A stretch of 64,000 nt of DNA. Origin: JACVRW01 sp963803245. Its GTDB lineage: Bacteria > Actinomycetota > Thermoleophilia > Solirubrobacterales > Thermoleophilaceae. The stretch is from positions 248,001 through 312,000 of the forward strand of contig CAWDLI010000015.1 of assembly GCA_963803245.1 (NCBI GenBank), given 5' to 3'. Positions 1-8,104 of the stretch are shown here, in pieces. Within the stretch, counting starts at the first letter, position 1. Every line of letters begins with the position of its first letter. The notes beneath the pieces were generated by a model. The model was not told the origin of the DNA. It did no database searches and worked only from the letters and a program-made list of their open reading frames with translations. The translations under genes and the position numbers were made by a program.

Positions 1-1
1 C

Positions 2-2050
2 GTCGGGGTGGCATTGATTGCCACCGGAATGAGCACGGCCGCGCAGGCAGAGCCGCCGATCTCGGGCTTCACGCCCGGGCACTCGGCTGAGCAGCAGAAA
101 GCCGAGCAGCGCTTCCAGCGGGCCATCTCGGCGAACGACATCGGCCGTTTCAGCCGCACCGTCAGCAGACGGCCCCAGCTGATCGGCTCGCCCGGCAACC
201 GCAAGGCCTTCAAGCACTCGGTGAAGACCCTGCGCGGCTACGGCCTGCGGGTGAAGGGCGCCTCGTATGACGTCTACATCTCGCGCCCGGAGAAGATCCA
301 GGTGACGATGACCAAGCCGTTCAGGCGCGAGGCGCGGGTCAAGGAGCCGCGCTTCCCCTGGCAGCGGTACTACGACGAGGTGGTCGTCGGCTACAACGCG
401 TACTCGCCCAAGGGCGACGTGACCGGCGAGCTCGTCTACGCGAACTACGGGCTGCCGGCCGACTACGAGGCGCTCGAGAAGCTCGGCGTCGACGTGCGCG
501 GCAAGATCGTGATCGTCCGCTACGGCGAGAGCTTCCGAGGGGTCAAGGCCAAGGTGGCGGAGGACCACGGCGCCAGGGGCCTGATCATCTACTCCGACCC
601 CGAGGACGACGGCTACGTCAAGGGTCCGGTGTTCCCGAACGGACCCTGGAAGGACGCCAACGGCATCCAGCGCGGGAGCATCGAGTACATCTTCGACTAC
701 CCGGGCGACCCGCTGACCCCGGGTGCGCCGTCCACGCCCGGCACGCCGCGACTGGACCCGGCGGACGCGACCAACCTCCCCAAGATCCCGACGACGCCGC
801 TCTCCTACGGGGATGCGGAGCCGATGCTCAAGGCGCTCACGGGCCCTGAGGCTCCCGAGGACTTCCAGGGCGGCCTGCCCTTCAAGTACCACGTCGGGCC
901 CGGGCCCACGGAGACCCGCCTCAACCTCGACATCGCCTACGAGCAGGAGCGGGTGAACGACGTCGTGGTCAAGATCCGCGGCGCCAAGCATCCGGAGCAG
1001 AAGGTGGTGCTCGGCGGCCACTTCGACGGCTGGACCTACGGCACCGATGACAACACCAGCGCCTGGTCGTCCATCGTTCAGGCCGGCCGCGGGTTCGGCC
1101 GGCTGCTCGAGCGGGGTTGGCGCCCCGACCGCACGATCGTGCTGGCCGGCTGGGACGGCGAGGAGTACGGCCTGCTCGGCTCGACCGAGTGGGTCGAGGA
1201 CCTGCGGCCGGGCCTGCGCCGCGACGCCATCGCCTACATCAACATGGACGGCGTCGGGGGCCGTGAGTTCGGCGCCGGCGCCGTGCCGTCACTCGACCAG
1301 CTGATCAAGGACGTGTCCCGGACGGTCCCGGCCCCGGGAGCGCCCGGCACCGTCTACGACTCGTGGGCGGCTGACGGCGAGCCGGCGGTGGATCGGCTCG
1401 GCAGCGGCTCCGACTACACGGCGTTCCTGGACCACGTGGGCGTGCCCTCGCTCGAGGTGGGCTTCTCGACGCCCGGCGGCGAGTACCACACCTCCTACGA
1501 CGACACCCAGATGATGGAGCGGTTCCTGGACCCCGGCTATCTGGGCCACCAGGCGGCCTCGCGAGTGAGCGGGACGATCGCCATGCGGCTGGCCGACGCC
1601 GACGCGCTGCCGTTCCGCTACTCGGAGTACGCAGCGGCGGTCGACGGCTACGTGCGGGAGCTGCAGGCCCAGGAGGGCGCCGGCATCGTCGATCTCGAGC
1701 CGCTTCTCGCCCAGGCGCAGGCCTGGAAGGCCGCCGCGGGCGCCCTCGAGCAGCGGGCGGCCAGGCTGCTCGGCTCGGACACCCGGCGCGGCAGGCGGCA
1801 GCTCGAGACGATCAATCGCTCGCTCATGCGACAGGAGCGTGCGCTGACCCAGTCCGAGGGGCTGGCGGGACGGCCCTGGTTCAAGCACATGATCTATGCC
1901 CCCGGCGTGCTTACCGGCTACGCCGCGCAGTTCCTGCCGGCGATCGCGGACGCGATCACCGACGGGGACGCGGCCACCGCCAACCGATACCGCGACCTGG
2001 TGCTCGAGTCGCTCCGCCGCGCCACGGATCTGGCGAGCCGCCCGGGCTAG
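2..2050 (+). CDS. M28-family metallopeptidase (glutamate carboxypeptidase II-like), N-terminus probably cut by window edge
   Basis: Predicted secreted zinc aminopeptidase/carboxypeptidase of the M28 (transferrin-receptor-like) group. A protease-associated domain spans about residues 110-250. The di-zinc peptidase domain follows, with metal ligands visible in GGHFDGW (H338), GTDDNTS (D347/D348), the catalytic pair in DGEEYG (E385/E386), NMDGVGG, and the terminal histidine in YHTSYDD. A helical dimerisation-like C-terminus follows. The first in-frame start in the window is GTG at 8, but only the end of a signal peptide (cleavage after AQA) is seen and the frame is open to the window edge, so the true start is probably upstream. 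Its C-terminus overlaps the convergent cupin gene by 95 bp. Family assignment is firm; substrate is unknown. Confidence 0.9.
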   Translation, partial: VGVALIATGMSTAAQAEPPISGFTPGHSAEQQKAEQRFQRAISANDIGRFSRTVSRRPQLIGSPGNRKAFKHSVKTLRGYGLRVKGASYDVYISRPEKIQVTMTKPFRREARVKEPRFPWQRYYDEVVVGYNAYSPKGDVTGELVYANYGLPADYEALEKLGVDVRGKIVIVRYGESFRGVKAKVAEDHGARGLIIYSDPEDDGYVKGPVFPNGPWKDANGIQRGSIEYIFDYPGDPLTPGAPSTPGTPRLDPADATNLPKIPTTPLSYGDAEPMLKALTGPEAPEDFQGGLPFKYHVGPGPTETRLNLDIAYEQERVNDVVVKIRGAKHPEQKVVLGGHFDGWTYGTDDNTSAWSSIVQAGRGFGRLLERGWRPDRTIVLAGWDGEEYGLLGSTEWVEDLRPGLRRDAIAYINMDGVGGREFGAGAVPSLDQLIKDVSRTVPAPGAPGTVYDSWAADGEPAVDRLGSGSDYTAFLDHVGVPSLEVGFSTPGGEYHTSYDDTQMMERFLDPGYLGHQAASRVSGTIAMRLADADALPFRYSEYAAAVDGYVRELQAQEGAGIVDLEPLLAQAQAWKAAAGALEQRAARLLGSDTRRGRRQLETINRSLMRQERALTQSEGLAGRPWFKHMIYAPGVLTGYAAQFLPAIADAITDGDAATANRYRDLVLESLRRATDLASRPG

Positions 2051-2462
2051 GCCTGCGCGCGATCTGCGGTCCCACGACCCTGACCTCGGGGATCGGCCCC
2101 AGCGCCCACTGCGGCGGCTCGACCCCCGCCGCCTCGGCGGCCATACGCGCCCAGTGGCGCTCGAAGCCCGCGGGCGTGCAAACGAGCACGTAGCGGGCGG
2201 GCGCGTCGCTGTGGTTGGCGAGCGCGTGGACTGCGTTGCGCGGAGCGAAGGAGACCTCGCCCGCGCCCTTGGTGACGACGGCGTCCTCGACCTGGAAGAT
2301 CAGCGTGCCGTCCAGCATGTAGAAGGCCTCGTCGAAGTCGTGCGTGTGCAGCGGGGGGCCGGCGCTGTGCGGCGGGACCACGATCTCGGTCACTGATACG
2401 CGGCCGTCGGTCTCCTCGCCGCGCAGCAGGACGTTGGTGATGAGGTTCGGCAGCGACGGCAT
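1956..2462 (-). CDS. cupin-domain protein
   Basis: Small cupin beta-barrel protein of 168 residues beginning MPSLPNLITNVL. Metal-binding cupin motif 1 is seen as PLHTHDFDEAFYMLDG, and motif 2 around FAPRNAVHALAN. It starts one base after the stop of the VOC gene, so the two are co-transcribed. The last ~35 residues are rich in Arg, Pro and Gly and lie in the 95-bp overlap with the convergent peptidase; they look like translated antisense rather than selected protein, so the ancestral stop may have been lost. Exact function is not predictable from the fold; a ligand-binding or dioxygenase-like role is possible. Confidence 0.75.
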   Translation of the reverse strand: MPSLPNLITNVLLRGEETDGRVSVTEIVVPPHSAGPPLHTHDFDEAFYMLDGTLIFQVEDAVVTKGAGEVSFAPRNAVHALANHSDAPARYVLVCTPAGFERHWARMAAEAAGVEPPQWALGPIPEVRVVGPQIARRPSPGGSPDPWRGGATRAPGRGIGWRWPRPRR

Positions 2463-2463
2463 C

Positions 2464-2844
2464 TCAGGCCCCGGCCGGCTGGAAGAGCTCGATCGGGTTG
2501 CCCGAGGGGTCCTCGAGCAGGATCTGGCTGCCGCCCTGCCCCGTGACGATCTCGTTTCGGAAGCTCGCCCCGGCCTGGCGCAGCGCCTCGACCTCGCGCT
2601 GGAGGTCCGCGACCTCGATCTGGAACCGATTCCAGCCCCCGGGCTCGGGACGGCGGCCATCGGGCACGGGCTGTCCCGCGCCTCCCGCCCCGGGCCGATT
2701 GAGCAGCAGCCGCAGGTTGCCTCGCGAAAGCACCGCAAAGCCCGGTCCGGGCCGCATCTCGACGTCGAAGCCCAGATGCGCGACGTAGAACGCAACCGCG
2801 GCGTCGACGTCGTCGTTGATGTAGCGAACGCTGACCGTCGTCAT
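2464..2844 (-). CDS. VOC-family (glyoxalase/bleomycin-resistance-like) protein
   Basis: A 126-residue protein of the vicinal oxygen chelate superfamily, with two beta-alpha-beta-beta-beta halves. It opens with VSVRYINDDVDAAVAFYVAHLGF and closes with LLEDPSGNPIELFQP, whose Glu is the usual metal ligand. Such proteins act as lyases, dioxygenases or drug-binding proteins. It is the first gene of a VOC-cupin pair, divergent from the MarR gene across 82 bp holding an inverted repeat, so MarR control is likely. The specific substrate cannot be told. Confidence 0.88.
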   Translation of the reverse strand: MTTVSVRYINDDVDAAVAFYVAHLGFDVEMRPGPGFAVLSRGNLRLLLNRPGAGGAGQPVPDGRRPEPGGWNRFQIEVADLQREVEALRQAGASFRNEIVTGQGGSQILLEDPSGNPIELFQPAGA

Positions 2845-2877
2845 TTCGTCCTCCGCCTTCGAGATACGCTGTTTGCA

Positions 2878-2902
2878 GAACTGTTTATAGCAAGAACAGT
2901 TC
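2878..2902. promoter_or_regulatory. probable MarR operator (8-bp inverted repeat)
   Basis: GAACTGTT at 2878-2885 and its exact reverse complement AACAGTTC at 2895-2902, separated by 9 bp. It sits between the divergent VOC and MarR genes. Symmetric sites of this size in the shared promoter are typical of MarR-family autoregulation. Binding by this MarR is inferred. Confidence 0.6.
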
Positions 2903-2913
2903 CCCGAGCGCGG

Positions 2914-2919
2914 TAATAT
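2914..2919 (+). promoter_or_regulatory. -10-like hexamer of the marR gene
   Basis: TAATAT ends 7 bp before the GTG start at 2927, so a transcript from it would begin at or next to the start codon (leaderless or near-leaderless). No convincing -35 is seen; the position where it would lie is inside the inverted repeat. Confidence 0.4.
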
Positions 2920-2926
2920 CGGCAGC

Positions 2927-3418
2927 GTGCCCGGACAATCACCCAGCGCGCAGGCGTCCCCGGCGCGGGGCCTGAGCCGGCGCGTCGGCTTTCTGCTGGC
3001 CCAGCTCGGCGCCCACGCGCATCGGCAACTTGCCGAACGCCTCGCGCGACGCGACCTCCACCCCCGGCACTTCGGAATGCTCAGTCACCTCGCCGCGTCC
3101 GAGGGCCAATCCCAGCAGGCGCTCAGCAACGCGCTCGGGATCCACCGCAGCGCCGTGGTCGCGCTCGTCGACGACCTCGAGCAACGGGGGCTCGCCGAGC
3201 GGCGCCGTGACCCCGTCGACCGGCGCGCGTACACCCTCTACCTGACGCCCGCTGGGCGCGACCTGCTCTCCGACCTCGAGCGCACGGTCAACGAGCGCGA
3301 CGTCGACCTGCTGTCCGTCCTCGACCCGTCAGAGCGCTCGCAGCTCATCTCGCTCCTGCAGCGCGTGGCCGAGTCGCAGGGCCTCACGGCTGGCGTTCAT
3401 CCGAATCTGGAGCCGTAG
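2927..3418 (+). CDS. MarR-family transcriptional regulator
   Basis: A 163-residue winged-helix regulator. The helix-turn-helix and wing are seen at SQQALSNALGIHRSAVVALVDDLE followed by RGLAERRRDPVDRRAYTLYLTPAGR, the classical MarR wing with its DxRDRR-like basic turn. The GTG start at 2927 is chosen because a -10-like TAATAT lies just upstream and there is no good Shine-Dalgarno. It is divergent from the VOC-cupin pair, with a perfect 8-bp inverted repeat between them, which suggests it represses that pair and itself. The inducing ligand is unknown. Confidence 0.92.
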   Translation: MPGQSPSAQASPARGLSRRVGFLLAQLGAHAHRQLAERLARRDLHPRHFGMLSHLAASEGQSQQALSNALGIHRSAVVALVDDLEQRGLAERRRDPVDRRAYTLYLTPAGRDLLSDLERTVNERDVDLLSVLDPSERSQLISLLQRVAESQGLTAGVHPNLEP

Positions 3419-3427
3419 GCGCGGACG

Positions 3428-4051
3428 CTACGGCGGCGAAGGGAAGATCGACTCGGTGCGGCCCGTGCGCTCCTCGAGCAGCCGGTCGGCGTAACGGAGC
3501 AGAGCAACAAGGGAAACGAGTGCCGCGACACCGCCCACGCCGGCGGCTACGCCAAGGGAGGCGTCGGCGATCGCACCGAGCGCGATCGCGATCGCGCTGC
3601 CACCGACCACGCTGTTGATCACGGCGACGACCGTCGCGAAGGTGAAGAACTGCCTGCGCCGCTCGGGTGGCACCGCAGCGTTCTCGAACACCCCTCGTCC
3701 GTCATCGTGCCCGGAGAGGAGGAAGAGCTTCGCCTGGTCGCCGGCGATCTGCTTGTAGTAGTTGCGGATCCGGTTGATCGCGACGCCGTAGCGGAAGTCC
3801 TCGGCACCGCACTCGACCACTCGCACGAAGGTGAAGACGCCGAGGACATAGAGCGTCGGGAGCACGGTGAGGGCGAAGACGTCGAAGGTGGTGCCGATCC
3901 CGATGAACCCCAGCGCGACCAGGGTGCTGGAGACCGAGAGGATGTAGAGCGAGGCGCGGGAGGCGCTCTCGCTCGCGGTCTGCGAGCGGGCTCCCTGGAG
4001 CGTGAAGTGCTCGGTGGTCAGAGCGGTCAAGAGCTCCTGGCGGTCCGCCAT
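3428..4051 (-). CDS. four-helix membrane protein of unknown function
   Basis: A 207-residue protein not recognised as a named family. It has a soluble N-terminus, two hydrophobic segments at about residues 33-75 (ILSVSSTLVALGFIGIG and FALTVLPTLYVLGVFTF), a central soluble loop of about 60 residues with a conserved-looking RIRNYYKQIAGD stretch, two more membrane segments at about 138-188, and an Arg/Glu-rich tail. It is convergent with the MarR gene and lies just downstream of the tmRNA on the same strand. A scaffold or sensor role is possible but unsupported. Confidence 0.65.
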   Translation of the reverse strand: MADRQELLTALTTEHFTLQGARSQTASESASRASLYILSVSSTLVALGFIGIGTTFDVFALTVLPTLYVLGVFTFVRVVECGAEDFRYGVAINRIRNYYKQIAGDQAKLFLLSGHDDGRGVFENAAVPPERRRQFFTFATVVAVINSVVGGSAIAIALGAIADASLGVAAGVGGVAALVSLVALLRYADRLLEERTGRTESIFPSPP

Positions 4052-4068
4052 CTCATGACCGTACCCCG

Positions 4069-4090
4069 GTGCTCAGGGCCCTGACACCTG
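4069..4090 (-). terminator. possible terminator hairpin after tmRNA
   Basis: A near-perfect palindrome immediately follows the tmRNA 3' end and contains the 12-bp symmetric core TCAGGGCCCTGA with flanking GGTG/CACC. There is no U-tract, so termination is only a possibility. Confidence 0.35.
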
Positions 4091-4460
4091 TAGTGGAGAC
4101 GGTGGGAATCGAACCCACGTCCGCGGGCGCGTAAGAGGCAGCTTCTACGAGCGTAGCCGGCTCTCTGTTTCTCGCCTCCCGATCGCCGTGCCGGCGGGGT
4201 AACGGGTGGCCAGCCCTCTTGATGTCCCCGCCGCGTCGAGGGCAAGCGCGCCGGGTGAGCCCGTTTTCTTATGCCGGGCCCTCCGCCACGGAGCCGAGCG
4301 GAGGCCGACAGCTCATCAGCCTAGGTTTAGTTAGGCCGCGAGCGCGAATTCGTGATTACGATCCGCACTTATGGTTTTCCCGGTGGTTTAACGAGGCCTA
4401 CCGGGGACCTCGACTCGCAACTGCCTCCACGGAACGTCCACGTCGAAGCCTGTCGTCCCC
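4091..4460 (-). ncRNA. ssrA: transfer-messenger RNA (tmRNA)
   Basis: One-piece tmRNA that rescues stalled ribosomes with SmpB. On the minus strand the 5' end GGGGACGA at 4460 pairs over 7 bp with the 3' end CGTCTCC, followed by the discriminator A at 4094. The T-arm CGTGGGTTCGATTCCCACC and the 5' GGCTTCGAC element are the standard tRNA-like parts. The tag frame lies at 4331-4366 and reads ADRNHEFALAA followed by TAA; the ALAA degron end is typical. CCA is not encoded (the genome has CTA after the discriminator), so the tail must be added by tRNA nucleotidyltransferase. Its partner smpB lies at 17219-17695. Confidence 0.95.
4331..4366 (-). other. tmRNA proteolysis-tag reading frame
   Basis: Resume codon GCG at 4366-4364, then GAT CGT AAT CAC GAA TTC, then codons for ALAA and TAA. 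It encodes the 11-residue tag ADRNHEFALAA. The LAA end is the known ClpXP recognition signal. Confidence 0.88.
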
Positions 4461-4505
4461 TGGAAGCTGCTCTTAAAGGGTAGTCGACGTTGCCACACTT
4501 GAGGA

Positions 4506-5351
4506 ATGGAGTCCTCGCTCTACAACCCGCGGCTCGAGCCGGCCACCCCGCCGGCGCCGCCGCAAGAGGAGCGGCGCCCGCCGTGGCGGCGCGTGCTCGG
4601 CTGGCTCGGCGCCGGCGCGCTGCTGGCGTTCAAGTTCGCCGCGAAGCTCAAGGGCCTCCTTCTCCTCCTCCCGAAGCTCAAGATCCTCACCACCTCGGGC
4701 ACCATGCTCGTGTCGATCGCGGCCTATGCGCTCATCTGGGGATGGCGCTTCGCGGTCGGCTTCGTGCTGCTCCTCCTCGTCCACGAGATGGGGCACGTGA
4801 TCCAGCTCCGGCGCGAGGGCATTCCCGCGAGCGCGCCGATGTTCATACCGTTCCTCGGGGCCGTCGTGGCGATGAAGCAGCTGCCCAAGGACGCCGGGGC
4901 CGAGGCGCGCGTGGGGCTGGCGGGCCCCGTGCTCGGGTCGGTGGCCGCGCTCGTGCCGCTGGCGATCTACGCCCTTGGCGGGAGCGAGCTCTTCCTGGCG
5001 CTCGCCTACGTGGGCTTCCTGCTGAACCTGTTCAACCTCCTCCCCGTGCTCCCGCTCGACGGCGGCCGCGCGATGGCGGCCCTCTCCCCCTCGCTCTGGT
5101 ACGTGGGATACGCGCTCCTCGTGGGGGTCACGATCCTGTTCCCGAACCCGGTGCTCATCCTCGTGCTGCTGCTGGGCGGCCTCGAGACTTGGCGCCGCTG
5201 GAAGGCGCGCAACACGCCTGAGGCACGGGAGTTCCACCGGGTGCCGCGGCGCACCCGGGCACTGGTGGCGACCGTCTATCTCGGCCTGGCCCTGGGCCTG
5301 GCGCTGGGCGTGGACGCGACCTTCATCGAGCGCGACTTCGGGGACGTCTAG
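4506..5351 (+). CDS. site-2 protease family (M50) membrane zinc protease
   Basis: A 281-residue intramembrane metalloprotease. The zinc motif HEMGH gives H93, E94 and H97, and the third ligand motif LPLDGGRA gives D185. There are about six hydrophobic segments, and a long proline-rich cytoplasmic N-terminus. Start ATG 4506 follows GAGG at a short spacing. No PDZ domain is visible, so it resembles the compact Rip3/SpoIVFB-like or uncharacterised actinobacterial M50 proteins. It is the first gene of a plus-strand run leading into PspC and a two-component system, so it could cut an anti-sigma factor or clear membrane peptides. That link is inference. Confidence 0.9.
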   Translation: MESSLYNPRLEPATPPAPPQEERRPPWRRVLGWLGAGALLAFKFAAKLKGLLLLLPKLKILTTSGTMLVSIAAYALIWGWRFAVGFVLLLLVHEMGHVIQLRREGIPASAPMFIPFLGAVVAMKQLPKDAGAEARVGLAGPVLGSVAALVPLAIYALGGSELFLALAYVGFLLNLFNLLPVLPLDGGRAMAALSPSLWYVGYALLVGVTILFPNPVLILVLLLGGLETWRRWKARNTPEAREFHRVPRRTRALVATVYLGLALGLALGVDATFIERDFGDV

Positions 5352-5444
5352 GCCGATCCCCTAGGGACCATTCCGAATAGGCAGGCTGCCGCCCACGCGG
5401 CAGTCTCGGTGGCGAGACAACGACCCGCCATCGGAGGATCGACA

Positions 5445-6632
5445 ATGGACGCGAACGACACGCAGCACGGCAACGGACCCGAGGACCCCACCCGGCCGCT
5501 CGGCGAGGGGGCACCCTCCGCGCCGCCGCCCGCTCCGGACCCCGGCCCTCGGCCCCGCAAGCTGCTTCGCTCGCGCGGCGACCGGGTGATCGGCGGCGTC
5601 TGCGGGGGCCTCGGCCGCTACTTCAACGTGGACCCGATCCTGTTCCGGATCGGCATGGTCGTGCTCGCCTTCGTCGGCGGTGCCGGCCTGCTGCTTTACC
5701 TCGCCGGCCTGCTGCTCGTGCCGAGCGAGCCGGCGACCCCGGGCGCCGAGCCCGTCACGGGCGGCCGCTCCGCGCTCGTGGTCGTGGGAGTGGTGGCGCT
5801 CCTGGTCGTCGCCTGGCCCTTTCTACTCGGCGGTGGCCTCATCGCTGCAGCCATTCTCGTCCCCGTCTCGGCCCTCGCTATCGCGGGTGTTCTCGTATGG
5901 TGGCTCGTCTCGGGGGAAGGACCGTCCGGTGAGCCGCGCGACATCGCGGTGCGAGCGTCGCTCGGAGTCGGGATCCTCATCCTGTCGCTCGCGATCGCCT
6001 TCGGCGGGGCGATAGCGGCCGCGGCGGGCGGCGAGGGAATCGTCGCGGGCGTGCTGATCGCCGCCGGCGTGGCCATCGTCGCCGGCGCCTTCGTGCGCCC
6101 CGTTCGCTGGCTCATCCTGCCGGCCGTGCTCCTCACCCTGTCCACCGGTGGCGTCGCCGCCGCCGACATCTCGCTCGAGGGCGGGGTCGGCGACAGGCAC
6201 TACCGCCCCGCCTCGATGAGTGATCTGCCCGACCGCTACGAGCTCGGCGCCGGCGCGCTGGACATCGACCTCCGCGAGCTCGATCTCCCGCCCGGCGACA
6301 CGCCGCTCGAGATCGACCTGGGAATCGGCGACGTGCGGGTGGCCGTGCCCACCGACGTGTGCGTGGCGACCAAGGCCGACGTGGGCGTGGGCGAGGTGAA
6401 CGTGCTCGGCCGCACGAACGAGGGCGTGGACGTGAGCTTCCAGGAGCATCCGGACGCGCCGCCGTCGGTGAGCCGCCTCGTGCTGGACGCGGAGATCGGA
6501 CTCGGGGCGATCGAGGTACGTGACGCGAACGACCCTCCGTTCGGCTTCGACCAGCCCTATCGCGACTTCGACCTCGACCTCGACCGCAACGCCGACGCCA
6601 ACTCCGCGTGCCGGGTGCCCGCCGATGGCTGA
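5445..6632 (+). CDS. PspC-domain membrane protein with LiaF-like C-terminus
   Basis: A 395-residue envelope-stress type protein. After a disordered Pro-rich N-terminus, the PspC domain starts near residue 40 (GDRVIGGVCGGLGRYFNVDPILFRI) and ends in a membrane segment. Four to five more hydrophobic segments follow, then a soluble beta-rich tail (DIDLRELDLPPGDTPLEIDLG) like the toast-rack/cell-wall-antibiotic-response domain of LiaF. ATG 5445 is chosen over the GTG at 5409 because GGAGG lies 7 bp upstream of it. It overlaps the next gene by 8 bp. It probably sets the activity of the kinase downstream, as LiaF does in Firmicutes. Confidence 0.88.
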   Translation: MDANDTQHGNGPEDPTRPLGEGAPSAPPPAPDPGPRPRKLLRSRGDRVIGGVCGGLGRYFNVDPILFRIGMVVLAFVGGAGLLLYLAGLLLVPSEPATPGAEPVTGGRSALVVVGVVALLVVAWPFLLGGGLIAAAILVPVSALAIAGVLVWWLVSGEGPSGEPRDIAVRASLGVGILILSLAIAFGGAIAAAAGGEGIVAGVLIAAGVAIVAGAFVRPVRWLILPAVLLTLSTGGVAAADISLEGGVGDRHYRPASMSDLPDRYELGAGALDIDLRELDLPPGDTPLEIDLGIGDVRVAVPTDVCVATKADVGVGEVNVLGRTNEGVDVSFQEHPDAPPSVSRLVLDAEIGLGAIEVRDANDPPFGFDQPYRDFDLDLDRNADANSACRVPADG

Positions 6633-6807
6633 CAGGCGACCCGACCTCCCTTCCCTGGTGGCCGGCCTCGCGGTGCTGGTCGTGGGGATCCTGCTGCTCC
6701 TGGACGACCAGAGCGCGTTCGACATGAGCTTCGCGCTCTTCGCTCCCGTGGCCTGCGCCGCCACGGGAGCGATCCTCCTGGCGGCAGGACTGAGCCGGCG
6801 CGAGTGA
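6625..6807 (+). CDS. small two-helix membrane protein
   Basis: A 60-residue protein, MADRRPDLPSLVAGLAVLVVG onward, with two hydrophobic segments separated by a short DDQSAFDMS loop. Its ATG overlaps the end of the PspC gene by 8 bp and it is followed by the kinase after 25 bp, so it is translationally coupled to the module. Its position between PspC and the kinase suggests an accessory signalling or membrane-anchor role. No named family recognised beyond LiaF/LiaI-like small proteins. Confidence 0.75.
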   Translation: MADRRPDLPSLVAGLAVLVVGILLLLDDQSAFDMSFALFAPVACAATGAILLAAGLSRRE

Positions 6808-6832
6808 CGGGCGCTGGGATGATGGCCCCCCG

Positions 6833-8104
6833 ATGACGAGCATCGCAAGCGGCGCCCGGCCCCGTCTTCGCCGCGATCGAGACGGCGGATGGATCGCCGG
6901 CGTCTGCGCGGGCATCGCGCGCCGCATCGGGGCCGACCCGGCTCTCGTGCGGCTCGCGTTCGTGGTGGCCACCGCGGCCGGTGGGCTGGGCGTGGCGCTC
7001 TACCTGCTCGCCTGGCTGGTGGTGCCCGCCGGCGACGCTCCCGTGAGGGAGCGCCGCGGCCCGTCGGGCGCCCGCGCCTCGGTCGAGGTGGCGCTCGGCA
7101 GCGGGCTGCTCCTGCTCAGCGCGCTTCTGACATTCCGCGCCCTCGGGCTCTGGTTCTCCGACGCGATCGTCTGGCCGCTGGTGCTGATCGCGACCGGCGG
7201 GGTGCTCATCTGGCGCCAGTCGCTCGGGGGAGCCAAGGCTCCGGACCCCCCGAGCAGTCCGCGTGCTGCGGCCGCGACACCCGAGCGGCCGGCGGAGGCC
7301 CCTCGCGATCCGGTCGAGGCCGCGCGCACCGCGGCGGTGGCCGTGTCGCGGACAGGCGTGGGCGTGGCGCTCGTGATCGCCGCGGGCTTCGCCTTCCTTC
7401 AGGCCACGGGCGCGCTGAGCGCCGCCAAGGACGTGCTCCTCGCGGTCTTCGCCGTGGTCGTCGTGCTGGGCGTGATCTTCGCGCCCTGGATCGTCCGCCT
7501 CGTGCGCTCGCTCGCCGCCGAGCGCTCCGCGCGGATCCGCTCCCAGGAGCGTGCCGAGGTGGCGGCGCACCTGCACGACTCGGTGCTCCAGACGCTGGCG
7601 ATGGTGCAGCGCCGCGCCGACGACCCGCGCGAGGTGGCGGCGCTCGCGCGGCGCCAGGAGCGCGAGCTGCGCGCGTGGCTCGCCGGCCGTCCCGCACCGG
7701 GCCAGGCCGCCAGTCTCGGCGCGGCGCTGGAGGCCGCCGCGGCTGAGGTGGAGGGCAGCCACGGCGTGCCCGTGGAGACCGTGGCGGTGGGCGACGCCCC
7801 GCTCGATCCGGCCGCCGAGGCCGTGCTGGCGGCTGCCCGCGAAGCCATGACCAACGCGGCGAAGTTCGGCGGCGGGTCGACCGTCGACGTGTTCGCCGAG
7901 GTCTCGTCCGAGCGGCTGAACGTGTTCGTGCGCGACCGCGGCCCGGGCTTCGACGTGGCCGCGGTCCCGGCTGACCGGCGCGGCGTGCGCGAGTCGATCG
8001 TGGGGCGCATGCGCCGGCACGGCGGACGGGCCACGATCACGAGCGCCCCGGGATCGGGCACCGAGGTCGAGCTGCTGCTCGAGCGCCGGGACGGCCGCGA
8101 GTGA
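6833..8104 (+). CDS. PspC-domain sensor histidine kinase
   Basis: A 423-residue kinase with its own N-terminal PspC domain (GGWIAGVCAGIARRIGADPALVRL, about residues 20-65), then four more membrane segments up to about 220. The phosphorylation helix carries LHDSVLQTL, with H248 as the predicted phosphoacceptor, and the HATPase domain shows AREAMTNAAKF (N box), DRGPGFD (G1) and GSGTEVEL. It is of the HisKA_3-like class that pairs with LuxR regulators. Its stop overlaps the regulator start as GTGA. It is probably the LiaS-like sensor for envelope stress. Confidence 0.92.
   Translation: MTSIASGARPRLRRDRDGGWIAGVCAGIARRIGADPALVRLAFVVATAAGGLGVALYLLAWLVVPAGDAPVRERRGPSGARASVEVALGSGLLLLSALLTFRALGLWFSDAIVWPLVLIATGGVLIWRQSLGGAKAPDPPSSPRAAAATPERPAEAPRDPVEAARTAAVAVSRTGVGVALVIAAGFAFLQATGALSAAKDVLLAVFAVVVVLGVIFAPWIVRLVRSLAAERSARIRSQERAEVAAHLHDSVLQTLAMVQRRADDPREVAALARRQERELRAWLAGRPAPGQAASLGAALEAAAAEVEGSHGVPVETVAVGDAPLDPAAEAVLAAAREAMTNAAKFGGGSTVDVFAEVSSERLNVFVRDRGPGFDVAAVPADRRGVRESIVGRMRRHGGRATITSAPGSGTEVELLLERRDGRE

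Noticed and set aside
4091..4125. tRNA-like T-arm
   Set aside because: It is the 3' part of the tmRNA; no separate tRNA anticodon arm is present.
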